A stretch of 64,000 nt of DNA. It comes from Topomyia yanbarensis. Its lineage: Eukaryota; Arthropoda; Insecta; Diptera; Culicidae. Below are positions 45,421 through 57,172 of this stretch, piece after piece. Location of the stretch: positions 63,208,549 through 63,272,548 of the forward strand of contig NC_080672.1 of assembly GCF_030247195.1 (NCBI RefSeq), written 5' to 3'. The translations under genes were made by a program, and so were the position numbers. Every line of letters begins with the position of its first letter. Position 1 is the stretch's first letter. The notes under the pieces are model-generated. The model did no database searches. It was not told the DNA's origin and was given only the letters and a program-made list of their open reading frames with translations.

Positions 45421-46239
45421 AGGTGGCGCTTAGCCTTCTGTAGTTCCATAGACTTCAGCGGGCCTGCCGATGGTTTCTTACCGCTGGTACGCTGCTTCTA
45501 TTAACCTGCGAAAAATATTCGAACTCCACGATTCGTGTCGAAAATTGTACTGACTTGTGGGAATAGCAAGGACACAGCTCTTCTTCTGTGTGTGACGAAA
45601 GAGTCACTTGCTTGGGCCATTCCGTTGCCGAAAGCAGTAGAAATACATGACCAAGCGCTATTTGTAACTACGTTGAGACCTCTTTTCCACTTGGTCGCAA
45701 TATCAGCCGGATTCTGCTTTGAGGGAACCCAAGGCCAGTTTTCCACATCCGTCAATGTCAGCAATTCTCCTATTCTACAAGCAACGAACCTTTTTATATC
45801 TACGATGGTCCGCTCGGAGCCAGGAAAGCACCGTAGCCGTATCAGTCCACAGCACCCTTTGCTGTTTTCTTCAACAAACTGCATCAGTCGTGCCACTTGA
45901 ACTGCGGCCTGTAACTATAAGCGTGGGATAGACTGCGTCTTCGGGGGGGGGGGGGGGGGGGGTGCTACCTTAGTCTTCGCCGCGACCAACACAATTTCAG
46001 GCATACCTGTAGAGTTCAGTGTACGAAAGTACGCCGTGGCACAATACGCGAATTTGCTTGCGTCGACGAAAACATGGAGTTGAAGATCCTTATACTGGCG
46101 TTTGGGAAATAACAGCGAGGGATTTTAAGATTGCGAACGTCTTCGAACAAATTCGTCTAATTTATCCACCTTCTATGTAGATCGTCGTTCATTTTTTCAT
46201 CCCATTGAATTCCTGCTCTCCACACTTCTTGTAATAGGA
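45421..46239 (-). pseudogene. BEL/Pao RNase H and linker remnant
   Basis: A minus-strand frame at 45501-45896 carries DVENWPWVPSKQNPADIATK, a block characteristic of the RNase H-linker region of BEL/Pao polyproteins. The stretch to 46239 is more degraded and contains a 20-G run at 45943-45962. Confidence 0.75.
45943..45962 (+). repeat. G20 homopolymer
   Basis: Twenty consecutive G; may be an assembly-sensitive site. Confidence 0.9.
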
Positions 46240-47425
46240 TCTTGCCATGTACTAAGAAAATGCCTAATAGACCCAACGGATCGAAAAGAGACATAGAGCA
46301 CCTTAACATCTGCCTTTTCGTGGATCGCTTTCTGGCATCATCTCAATTGAGAAACTGCAGACGTCCTCGTGAGTTGACCACAGCATCCCTAGAACACGTT
46401 CATACTCACTCGACTTATTTGGTGTAATTTTTTTATTATGTTGAGGCAATGGTTCTCCCAAACCGATCAAGACTTCGTTAATATTCGACAGCCAATTCCG
46501 TAACTCAAATCTATCATGCTTATGAATTGAACGCATTACAGCGGACAGCTTTATCGTCTCTTCTACACTTTCTTACATCTCTATAGAAACAACTACGTAA
46601 TGATTCTGTACTACTCCGTTCACTGCTCGGGGGTACAGCTCCTTCGTTAGCGTTCTTGTTTTTGACATATTGATCCAATGCTAGAGAGCAAGTTGAACCG
46701 AATATCGCAACGTTCATTAGATAAATATCCATCTCCCGGAAAAGGAACCGCTGCGAGTGGCGATCTGCCTCACGTATGAAGATCTGGTGAAACATCTCCA
46801 TTAGGTCGGCTAAAACGGCCACTTTGAATTGTCTAAAACGGACTGGGAGAGACGCGAGTTGATCTGGACCTGTCAGTAAGGCTGAATTCCAAGCATTCAA
46901 TTCGTCGAAGAGCCATGTTGTAGCTATCGGGAAGCTCTATGTGGTCATACTTCCACGAAAGACCGGTTTCATACCGGGCACCGAAACGAACTGTCATTTC
47001 TTCCAGTATCCAAAAAGCGCGCTTTTCATGGCCCGAAATTAGCGGAGTGATTAGTTGCATTCCGACAACCTTCCTGGTGAAAAAATCCTTGACCAACTCA
47101 TGAAGAGCTTGATCTGATGCGCAGCCGCAAGCATGGCAGTTGACTGAAGATTGCTGACCATTGGCTCCCTCTCCTCCGTAGATGCACCAGCCCAGTGTGG
47201 TTTTCACAGCTACTGGTTCACGTTTGAGTCCCTCCTTCAACTTCAGAGAAACCATCAAACTCAAACTTGTTTACTCCTATCAGTATATCGGGACCGCGTC
47301 TTATACATTTATATTATCGTAACTGGAAGTCCTTTGAGATAAGCATACCGCTCGGCTAGATGCCCAAATGACAGTGTTTGTATGTGTAGGGACAGCTCCT
47401 TCACAGTTTGCACTTCTTCAAATTA
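46240..47425 (-). pseudogene. BEL/Pao protease and reverse-transcriptase remnant
   Basis: The part from 47425 to about 46990 includes a DILIGVNKFEF segment (about 47290), the C-terminal side of the aspartic protease, then a linker with GWCIYGGEG. Reverse-transcriptase sequence follows: ALLTGPDQLASLP, VAVLADLMEMFHQIFI and RFLFRE (46900-46730). At 46590-46609 QNHYV is followed by two valines where the catalytic aspartate pair is expected, so the active site has been lost. HDRFELRNWLSNINEVL (about 46500) is the downstream region. Frames change at least three times. Confidence 0.82.
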
Positions 47426-47429
47426 TTTT

Positions 47430-48700
47430 TCAAATTATTTTTTATTCCTTCGTCTTTGACACTTTGTGCCATACAGACTGTTTCTTAAAACTAGTCTAAC
47501 ACTACTAAATTACAAATAATAATAAAACAGATCAATAAACAACATTCAACACTAAGCAATATCATAATAATATTTAAAACAAAATTCAGCGTTGCGGCGG
47601 CTCCCAAACTTCAAATTTTTCGTAAAATTCTCGAAAACAAATTCCTATTGGCCACGTCGATGGAGATAATGCAGCGTTTTTCAATCTCGCGTCGATTCCT
47701 ACCTTGAATGAAACGTATGGCATCGATGACTGATCCTTCCATTCAGGTACGAGCTTTTGCACGATTACAGTATTTGTCCCTAGTGATTCGGCGACCAAAG
47801 TAGATATATCTCTTTCATTCGCTGTATTTTTGACACGAGTGAAGAATAACCAGCACAGATTGCTCGATTCCGAAGCATTAGTCATTTCACGAACAGCCTT
47901 ACACCCTTGTTGCAAACGAGTAGACGACATATGCGGTATTGATTGAACCAGTGGTGAAGTTTCTTCGGCGAATGAGAATCTATCAACGCGTGAACGTGTA
48001 ATTTCGACAATCGATTCTTGAATAGCAGCAATGGCTTGTTTCATATTTGACACATCTTCAATAAAATCAGCACTGGGTTTTTCTGTTTGGGTGTCCACAT
48101 TAACAGACACAGTAGCCGCACGAGCGGGGGTAAGTGAAGCGGCATCGGCGATCGTTTCACGTTTATCCCGGAAAGTTTGAATTTTGCGAACATCGACCAG
48201 GATCGTTGTACAAGGGCTACATATCCACCAGATATTCCTGTGCTAATTGCAGCTTCTAACCTCTGATATTGTCAGTGTAGCACATTTGGCATGATATTGA
48301 TCTGAGCAGAATCAATCGCAGGCGATCATTTCATCACTGGGCGCAATAGGCAGAGCACATTTACAGCAAAACATCTTCAGCTAGCACGACGGTATCTTTT
48401 CCAATACTAGGCGGGTGGCGAGCTACGCTCTGTAGCGTCTAATTGAATCACCGTATCAATGTAGTAGTGTCGAATGGTAGCAAATTAATCGTTCGTTTTT
48501 CAAGGCAGAAAATCGACTTTTTCTCATCAATTACTACCGTTGATGCAAATATTTGATCCGGAAAGAGTGCACTTAAACTGGCGTTAAGAAAAGGTGACAC
48601 TAAGCACAATGTAGGAACCGTTCACGCAATAATTTTTAACGATAATCGATAGCAGCTCAGATCACAAACAAGCAGGTCAGAGACACAACAAATCAAATTC
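47430..48700 (-). mobile_element. ORF1-only non-LTR retroelement inside BEL/Pao
   Basis: On the minus strand a 5' leader (about 48700-48375) is followed by a PHD-finger-type ORF1 and directly by a 3' UTR. The 3' UTR contains GACTAGTTTTAAG and ends with GAAGGAATAAAAAATAATTT-type A-rich repeats near 47430. There is no ORF2 between ORF1 and the tail. Immediately beyond the tail the BEL/Pao protease reading resumes (EVQTVKELSLH). A TSD could not be fixed because the 5' limit is unclear. Confidence 0.65.
47586..48374 (-). pseudogene. Non-LTR ORF1 with PHD-like zinc finger
   Basis: The minus-strand ATG at 48374 starts MFCCKCALPIAPSDEMIACD, the first half of a PHD-type zinc finger. After a TGA and small shift the second half reads FCSDQYHAKCATL ... 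WWICSPC. The frame is then open through TILVDVRKIQTFRDKRE to the TGA at 47586-47588. The last 60 residues (LVPEWKDQSSMPYVSFKVGI ... STWPIGICFREFYEKFEVW) resemble the RNA-binding C-terminal domain of ORF1 proteins in CR1/jockey-group insect elements. A stop within the finger makes it non-functional. Confidence 0.75.
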
Positions 48701-50870
48701 TTCTAATGAATACTTCTATACTTACTATGCACACTATTCTTAAGATTTAAACCATTCTAAATTCAAATAACCCCAACAAGAATTCCTAATTGTTTCAACA
48801 AATCATCCTCAACCCATCAACCAACAGGGCTGCCATCAGCGTCCGACAAACTCGCCTCCAATCAGAACCCGCCCATTCGTCCATTTGTTGCTGGGAAATT
48901 TAAATTGAAAACACACAACGCATCACCCAGCCCGGCCAGCCCTATACCAACCGAAGAAGGCTGTGCTTCCTTTAATTTAATGTTTAAAATTTAAAAAGCC
49001 ATAAATCAATGTGATTTATTGCTACAAACAAACCCGCAGCAGGCAGCAACCCAGGCAGCCAGCCTGCTATGCCACCCAAATGCAGTCAGTGCCTTGTGTC
49101 TACCTATAACCATGTACCGTTGGAACGCGCGTTGTAAGTGCAAAGAAGAGCCGGGCAACCCGTTCCATCTCCGGGCGGGGGGGAGGAATCTGCTTCTAAT
49201 ACGTACAGCATTACAGCAAACAGACAGCATGATGCACCGCCACGCGCCTCAGTCCAGCCAGCTTTGACTTCTTGTGCATCTCTTCTTGGGGTCCGGGTTC
49301 GTGGCTTAAGACATAGCGCCATCTGTGTGCGCTATGTAGGGGAGCGGGGGGCGGTCTCACTGTGGGTGATGGCAACAGACGCCTGAACTGCTCGTGAGCT
49401 CCGTCTTAATGAACATATACAAAATAGTAATAAAAAGCTGTCTAATTTATTTTCTAATATGTTGCCAACGGTTCTGCAGGATGGTGGCTCTTCTACTGTA
49501 GCAGCAGCAGCAGCAACAGCTACTACCTTCGGGTGCTCTTGATTTGCTTGTTGGTGATCTGCTAAGCTGCCAGCAGAAGCACACTCCGAGTGTCAGCGCC
49601 AGCTAGGGTGTAAATAAATTTCAATTACTCCGGAGCTGGCGGTGCGAAATGAGTTTTTTTATGTCTTTCTTGAGTGCGTTTTTGTTTTGCTGAATAGAAG
49701 CGAACATCTTGTACTGAAAGGCGTGAGGATCTTGTTGGATTAAAAGACTACTGCACTGATGAAAGGCGTCGCCAGTTACTCGAACATGCGGACCATCAAT
49801 CATTATTCCAATAATACATCCATCAATGTGAGGTCACCGATAAAAAGACCATTGCGGGCTGCTTCCACTTCGGTGATCTTCTCGAACCTGAAGGATCCTG
49901 TTTATGGTTCCATTGCGCTCTCTAATCCGTAGCTGGAATTCATTTCCAAACACCCTTCACGGCTGCGAAATGGCAGACGACGACGGATCAATCCGATGTG
50001 AAAGGAATCCCCCGAAAGCAGCTCTTTTGTGTCGGGATTCGATTAACGGGACTTTGGGTATTATTTCGAAGGCGCTGGTTTCACCGCTATATTTGCGCTG
50101 AATTAATTTCCCATTCATCGAGATGGTTTGTGTCGTAGACCCGTGGCCGGTGCCAGTGCCGCGTCAACGCCAGACGACAGACCGAATTAGCATAAATTCA
50201 CCATTCGAAAGCGAAAATCAACTTTTGAAGTCATAACTCTGGCAGCGGGTTTTGTGTGACATCTGCGGCGATTTTTTTGGTCCTTTCGGTTTCGCGAAGT
50301 TAGATTAATGATTGGTACACACTTTCAATACAGTGGGAATGAAATGGTAAACTTTTCTCTCGGTGGAGTGCCAAAATGTGTGGAATCGGTGGCACTGAAA
50401 GTTTTATTCCTTTTTGGAAGTGAAACGGGAATACCACATTGGGTGCTTGCTACTTTCAAACCTAATTGATAAAATGAATTAAAAACTAAGTGGCTTGCTG
50501 ACAAAAGTTTGTCCATATCTGTTAGTGAAGAAACGTATGGCCTCTTCAGAAGCCAATGCCGAAGGCAATTTGCATTCTCTTTTCACTTTCACTTGAGTGT
50601 GTCTGGCCTACCGTTGGGGAACGTAATAAAATTGTTTCAAAATTTTTGGAGCAAGTCGCCTAATTTGAAGCTTGTTGCTTGCTTTGCGTATCGGTTGGAA
50701 TAGTGTCCTTCAACTCGAAATCCTTCCATGGTAACGCTATGAAATATCCGGTCTTGAAAATAGAGTTCGTTGAGTGAAAGTGCATACTTTCTTCATACTC
50801 AAACAACCCTATTTACGCATGCGAATCAGATCGCTATCTGTTAATTATGTGAAAAAATTATTCGCAAGAC
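48701..50870. other. Probable single-copy host noncoding DNA
   Basis: Complex sequence with CAG-type short repeats (49500-49520) and no transposon ends. Short open frames (for example both strands at 49006-49390) overlap each other and lack family resemblance, so none is called. May be intron or intergenic host sequence. Confidence 0.35.
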
Positions 50871-50884
50871 AAGAAGTCTTGATA

Positions 50885-52990
50885 TACAGAAAACAGAAAA
50901 CAGGAAACAGAAAACTGAAAACAAAAAACAAAAAACAGAGCACAGAGCACAGAAAACAGAAAACAGCAAAAAAAGAAAAACAGAAAAACAGGAAAACAGA
51001 AAAACAGAAAAACAGAAAAACAGAAAAACAGAAAAACAGAAAAACAGAAAAACAGAAAAACAGAAAAACAGAAAAACAGAAAAACAGAAAAACAGAAAAA
51101 CAGAAAAACAGAAAAACAGAAAAACAGAAAAACAGAAAAACAGAAAAACAGAAAAACAGAAAAACAGAAAAACAGAAAAACAGAAAAACAGAAAAACAGA
51201 AAAACAGAAAATAGAAAAACAGAAAAACAGAAAAACAGAAAAACAGAAAAACAGAAAAACAGGAAAACAGAAAAACAGAAAGAGAAAAACAGAAAACCAG
51301 AAAAACAAAAACAGAAAATCGAAAACAGAAAAACAGGATACAGGAAACAGAAAACAGAAAAACAGGAAAACAGTTAAACAGGTAAACAGGAAAACAGGAA
51401 AACAGGAAAACAGGAAAACAGGAAAACAGGAAAACAGGAAAACAGGAAAACAGGAAAACAGGAAAACAGGAAAACAGGAAAACAGGAAAACAGGAAAACA
51501 GGAAAACAGGAAAACAGGAAAACCGGAAAACAGGAAAACAGGAAAACAGGAAACAGGAAAACAGGAAAACAGGAAAACAGGAAAACAGGAAAACAGGAAA
51601 ACAGGAAAACAGGAAAACAGGAAAACAGGAAAACAGGAAAACAGAAAAACAGGAGAACAGGAAAACAGGAAAACAGGAAAACAACAAAAGAGGAAAACAG
51701 AAAAACAGAAAAACAGAAAAACAGAAAAACAGAAAAACAGAAAAACAGAAAAACAGAAAAACAGAAAAACAGAAAAACAGAAAAACAGAAAAACAGAAAA
51801 ACAGAAAAAAAGAAAAACAGAAAAACAGGAAAACAGAAACACAGAAAAACGGAACAACAGAAAAACAGAAAAATAGAAGAATAGAAAAACAGGAAAACAG
51901 AAAAACAGAAAAACAGAAAAACAAAAAAAAACAGGAAAAAACAGAAAAACTGAAAAACAGAAAAACAGAAAAAGAAAAACAGAAAACCAGAATAACAAAA
52001 CCAAAAAATCGAAAACAGAAAAACAGGAAACAGAAAACAGAAAACAGAAAACAGAAAACAGAAAACAGAAAACAGAAAACAGAAAACAGAAAACAGAAAA
52101 CAGAAAACAGAAAACAGAAAAACAGGAAAACAGGAAAACAGGAAAACTGGAAAACTGGAAAACAGGAAAACAGGAAAACAGGAAAACAGGAAAACAGGAA
52201 AACAGGAAAACAGGAAAACAGGAAAACAGGAAAACAGGAAAACAGGAAAACAGGAAAACAGGAAAACAGGAAAACAGGAAAACAGGAAAACAGGAAAACA
52301 GGAAAACAGGAAAACAGGAAAACAGGAAAACAGGAAAACAGGAAAACAGGAAAACAGGAAAACAGGAAAACAGGAAAACAGGAAAACAGGAAAACAGGAA
52401 AACAGGAAAACAGGAAATCAGGAAAACAGGAAAACAGGAAAACAGGAAAACAGGAAAACAGGAAAACAGGAAAACAGGAAAACAGGAAAACAGGAAAACA
52501 GGAAAACAGGAAAACAGGAAAACAGGAAAACAGGAAAACAGGAAAACAGGAAAACAGGAAAACAGGAAAACAGGAAAACAGGAAAACAGGAAAACAGGAA
52601 AACAGGAAAACAGGAAAACAGGAAAACAGGAAAACAGGAAAACAGGAAAACAGGAAAACAGGAAAACAGGAAAACAGGAAAACAGGAAAACAGGAAAACA
52701 GGAAAACAGGAAAACGGGAAAACAGGAAAACAGGAAAACAGGAAAACAGAAAAACAGAAAAAAAACAAAAAAGAACAAAAAACAGAAAAACAGAATAACA
52801 GAAAAACAGAAAAAAAACCGAAAAGCAGAAAGACAGAAAGACAGACAAAAACAGAAAAACGGAAGGACAGAAAAACAGAATAATATAAAAACAGGAAAGC
52901 AAAAAAAAAACAAAAAAATAAAAAAAAACAGATAGCAGAAACAATGAAAAACGAGAAAAAAAGAAAAACAGAGTTGAAAAACAGAACTGA
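50885..52990 (+). repeat. 8-bp satellite (AAAACAGG / AAAAACAG) with higher-order structure
   Basis: About 2.1 kb of 8-bp units. Blocks of AAAAACAG (about 51000-51260 and 51690-51860) alternate with blocks of AAAACAGG (about 51360-51690 and 52120-52745), plus a 7-bp AAAACAG block at 52030-52110. A distinctive cassette, AGAAAACCAGAAAAACAAAA at 51291, recurs in diverged form at 51981, 690 bp away. The minus strand is free of stops over nearly 700 codons in two frames only because of the repeat. The right end (52750-53140) decays into A-rich sequence. Confidence 0.95.
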
Positions 52991-53144
52991 AAACTTAAAA
53001 TAAAAAAAATACAAAATACAAAAATACTAAACTACAAAAACAAAACACAAAAACATAACATCAAAAAACGAAAAAATAAATTAAAAAATAAAAACATAGA
53101 AGAAGAAAACACAACAAAATTCAAGATAAATAGACAAAAGGCCC

Positions 53145-53437
53145 AAAAAACAAAAGGACAAAAGGACAAAAGGACAAAAGGACAAAAGGACAACAGGACA
53201 AAAGGACAAAAGGACAAAAGGACAAAAGGACAAAAGGACAAAAGGACAAAAGGACAAAAGGACAAAAAAACAAAAGGACAAAAGAACAAAAGGACAAAAG
53301 GACAAAAAGACAAAGGAACATAGGGACACATGGGCAAGAGGACAAAGGGAAGAAAGGAAAGGGCAAATGAACAAAAGAACAAAAAGACAAAAAACAAAAG
53401 GTAAAAGGACACCAAAACAAAACGACAAAGGACAAAA
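53145..53437 (+). repeat. AAAAGGAC 8-bp satellite, left part
   Basis: Units of AAAAGGAC, regular to about 53300 and then decaying. The array continues at 54037-54115 on the other side of a Penelope-like insertion. Minus-strand open frames here are repeat artefacts. Confidence 0.92.
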
Positions 53438-53448
53438 GGAAAAAATAG

Positions 53449-54025
53449 ATGTTATTTGGTTCGGCATGCAGTCATCTGGTATAATAAAACAGTAGTTGTC
53501 TATTTATCCGACGTTTCGGCTCATGTATTTTGCCTTCTTCCGGGAATCACTATTGAACAAGTTGACAATCTTTATGTAGTACATGTATGTCTATTGTATC
53601 TCTACTTACTAGGTGTCTGTCTTTTGTCATACTATGTCGTATTTCAACATTCGTTCGTCTGTTGTCTGTCTTGGTCGTGCACATAACTGTATTAAAGATA
53701 TTTTTTTTAGATTAATTGTTCGTAATTTAGTTTGCAAATGTACTGTTTCATACGTGTGGGGTGGACTGAGAATATAAATTGGCGTGTACACTGCTTCGGT
53801 ATTAATGCGTTACTGACTGTGCGTGGTGTTATAAATGCTTTGAATTTGAGTGTTTTGTGAGTTTCAATGAGTGATTTTGAAACTCACAAAACACTCAAAC
53901 TCACAAAACACTCAAATTCAAAGCATTTATAACAAGAAGGCAAAATACATGAGCCGAAACGTCGGATAAATAGACAGCTACTGTTTTATTATACCGGATG
54001 ACTGCATGCCGAGCCAAATAACATC
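53449..54025. mobile_element. Penelope-like inverted-repeat element within the AAAAGGAC array
   Basis: The 577-bp element has inverted arms of about 94 bp (53449-53542 and 53933-54025) with few mismatches, including TATCCGACGTTTCGGCTCAT. It is flanked by a perfect 11-bp TSD, GGAAAAAATAG (53438-53448 and 54026-54036). GCCGAAACGTCGGATAA in one strand, preceded by GGAAGAAGGC, recalls the terminal repeat of Penelope-like elements, where hammerhead ribozymes are known; the CUGAUGA box is not intact. No reverse transcriptase or GIY-YIG endonuclease is present. A second inner palindrome lies at 53829-53934. Confidence 0.65.
53829..53934. repeat. Inner palindrome of the Penelope-like element
   Basis: TTATAAATGCTTTGAATTTG and the following AGTGTTTTGTGAGTTT are mirrored on the right, where ACAAAACACTCAAACTC is present twice in tandem. 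This forms a second hairpin next to the right arm of the element. Confidence 0.85.
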
Positions 54026-54036
54026 GGAAAAAATAG

Positions 54037-54180
54037 CAAATGGACAAAAAGACAAAAGGACAAAGCGACAAAGGAAAAAAGAATAAAAAGCAAAAGGACA
54101 AAAAACTAATCGACTATAAAGAAAGAAGAAAAGAATGAAAGCATACAGTAAAACATGAAAAGAGAAAACAAGAAACAAAA
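54037..54180 (+). repeat. AAAAGGAC-type satellite, right part
   Basis: Continuation of the A-rich array (AAAAAGACAAAAGGACAAAG and variants) interrupted by the Penelope-like element, decaying toward 54180. Confidence 0.8.
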
Positions 54181-57172
54181 ACTATTAAGAGAACAGAATG
54201 CAATAAGAAGAAGAAAGAAAGTAGACGGAGGTTAGAATGTGGAAGACATAGGCAGCAAAAAACATGAGAGATTGCAAAAAAAGGCTTTCAAAAGATAGAG
54301 AACAGAAGATAGAAAACTGAAGGAATTAGACTAAATACATTAAAAAGAGGACAGAATATGACAGACAACCAACGTAAGAATGGAGATAGTAGACAGCAGC
54401 CTAGAGACAGAACTCAGCACACACGTGACAGAAGACTAACTGGATTAAATAGTATTACAAAGACGAACTTAAACCAATCCCAATAAACACCCCCATGAAA
54501 ATTTATCGACTCGATGACTGCGGCAAAATTGCCATCCACTTCCACTTCCAGCTGTAGACAACGACAGTGCAAAGCAATGTGGCATGTTAAATTCCAATCC
54601 AATCCACTCCAGAATCGATTCCATCCAATAAAGCAATCGAATGGCGAACATGCACGTAATTAGTTTACAAGACAGTAAATGAGCTGCATGGTCGATAATG
54701 AATAGGATAATGGAGCCCACCTCTTAGCGGCGATCATCGATTTGTGAACACACACACACACCGGCAGCCGCCGGATTCCTCCCAATCGCCAAAGCCGCCC
54801 GTTCGCATTCGAGCTCAAATTCCCGCGAGGATATCCGACTGCGACATTCGACAGGCAGGTAATCCGCATGAGTGTGTACAGTGAATTATTGAGCAATGCT
54901 ATGTCATCACTTGAAAGCAAGGACACGTGTGCGGCGAAACATTGCACCGATTCGATTCGATGCAAATGAAAGCCTAACACTCAATTGAGCCAAATGAAAT
55001 AGCTGCCATCGAAACTGGATCGGATTCTACACTCTAGCCACATGTTTGCACATGTCCTTGATGGTCTCGTTCTAATTGAGCGTATTATTTTAGAGCCATT
55101 ATGTCTGAGTGAGTGATGCAGAGTACAACCAAAATATGGTAAATGGTACTGAAGCAAACAAACAATCAGCGAAACGGTCTTTTTCTCATTACGCAGTCAT
55201 ATATGAATGTTTATAGAATGTAAAGTCAAAAATTTACAACACCGAAAACGGCAAGGTCGACCATCGAAATTGAACTTGAAATGCGTTAAGGACTTGGCAG
55301 CGTCGACGGCCGAGACAGTCCACCTTCGAATCCATTCAACAACGCGTATATCCATCATCATCGAAGAGGCCTCAAGTTGCGCCCCAAATGTACATACACT
55401 ACCTGCACCGCCTTCGCCGTCTTCTGCAGTATCCATCACACGGACAGATTCGATTGAAGGCAACACCGAACAGGAAAACAAAAATCGTACATTCTTCAAA
55501 CCGATACGACGCGATGGTAGTAGGCGCTGGTCTGTCTGCCATGAGAAGAGCTGCAATCAATCCATCGACCGAAGATCAGCCACCCACCACACCAGCGGCC
55601 ATCCATCGATCGGGGTGTGTGTGTGAAGTGAACGGAAAATTCGGAACCATCGTTGCTGATAATTACGTTCAATGAACCGCGTAATGGATTCGATAACTTC
55701 TTTTTTCCCACTGCCCGCTACAGTCTGTCTTACTCCTCCTAGCTGTAGGAAAAGATAGCATAAAAAAGGCCACGGATGGGGTCAGATTGTGTGAGTGAGG
55801 GTGTTGATCCGGCTGCTGGGTCCGGGGATTAAATTATACGCGTATCCGCGTTACTTGCAATAGCCGACACGGTCACGGTGGTAGGAGGAACTGGCCGGCG
55901 GCGGACATTCGTGAGATCGGTTCGTTAATAAGCAAAGTTGATGGTTGCATGCGGGCATCCATTTCGCGGATGTTTATTTTATTTCTAGACCATCATTGGG
56001 TAGAATATAAAGGGAAGTAAGTAGGGGAAGTCATAAAATAAATAGTTGATGGAATGGCACTTTCGTCCGGATGGGGTCTTGTCAGAAGAATTATGACTTA
56101 ATTAAATTCAAGTAGTACTAACTCTTATTCACACTGTTGTTTCATTTTCTGCCAATTTAAGGAAACATACCTGAAAAAGAAGAGAAATAAAGATTAGCAA
56201 AGGCTTTTAGATTATCAATCGGTAAATTGAATCGGCAGTGATGACCCAAACCCCATAAGCGTTTTGAATTACTTTTAAAAATTTATTATTTTCCTATCCA
56301 GGAAAAAATATACTGCAAACCGTTTGGACACATAAAATGTCATTTGAGTTCAGTCACTCTAGAAACAAGTCAATGAAGAAACCAAGGACGAAATTTTGCG
56401 AGGGTGGCTGGAAAGGGATGTATGTCAAGTTGGACGGCTTCTCTGATGATCGGTTAACGTTTCGACAAGCTTCGATATTAGCAAAAGTAGTCAGTAGACA
56501 GCAGTTGTCGGTCAGTGGGCTAGCAACGGCAGTTAAGGAGGAAAAACACGAAGTTGGAGACAATCGGGATATCGTTGTCTAGAGAAATTTTACCGCCAAT
56601 AATAACTCCGTTAGAGTGGCAGCAAAAATGGGCATCGGTATAGGGTGAAATACTGCCGCCAAGAAGTTCTCAGCACCAGCTAGCAGATAAATAGGAACGA
56701 CTAGCACCAAGAAGGATAAGAAACCCGGCGAAGGTGGTTGTAAACAGATGTAAATCCTTATGGTCGACACCCCCGGATCAGTTCATGTACCAACAGGGTA
56801 CGATATTTGCAGCAGACCTGAGCAGGTGAGATATATCGCGAAGGTTTGACAGCAAGTAAGGAAAAGTAGCTATGGATAAAAACATGACGATTAACACAAA
56901 CAAAATAAGCAAAAACACAATCCTTACTAAATCAGTACTTAACGGTTGCCCCGGATGAATGAGGAATACGGGATACAAGAGGTTTAAGTTTAGTCGGTTG
57001 GCTTAACAACTACTACAAACCAATCCGAATCCACCACGAGCCAGCAGGCAACGCACAGTGGTCGGAAATGCCAAAAAAGTCACTAAAGGCCAAACCATTG
57101 AATATATTCATAGGGTATCTTTGGAGGAATTTTTCGTAGGAACATTCCCCACAATCTGATAAAAATTAATCT
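54181..57172. other. Mostly unassigned, probably host noncoding DNA
   Basis: A-rich degenerate sequence continues to about 54440. From there to 57100 the sequence is complex and largely repeat-free. Open frames of 139 codons (55207-55626, plus), 119 codons (55197-55556, minus) and 81 codons (56337-56582, plus, MSFEFSHSRNKSMKK) were examined. None has a recognisable domain, and the first two overlap antisense, so no gene is called. The 56337-56582 frame has the most protein-like composition and could be a decayed element or exon. Confidence 0.35.

Larger units (their letters stand above)
43869..47425 (-). mobile_element. BEL/Pao LTR-retrotransposon relic
   Basis: On the minus strand the pieces run in the BEL/Pao order protease, reverse transcriptase, RNase H/linker, integrase and C-terminal domain. 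They are broken by many frameshifts and stops. No LTR pair or gag was recognised. At the 5' side the protease region is interrupted at about 47425 by a minus-strand non-LTR copy. Confidence 0.88.

Noticed and set aside
50841..53014. Very long minus-strand open frames (up to about 700 codons) rich in Phe, Ser, Cys and Val
   Set aside because: They are produced by stop-free reading of the 8-bp satellite in more than one frame at once; composition and overlap exclude a real protein.
53032..53467. Hydrophobic minus-strand frames of 104-128 codons
   Set aside because: Translation of the AAAAGGAC array.
55207..55626. 139-codon plus-strand frame antisense to a 119-codon frame
   Set aside because: Both strands open over the same bases and neither shows a known domain.
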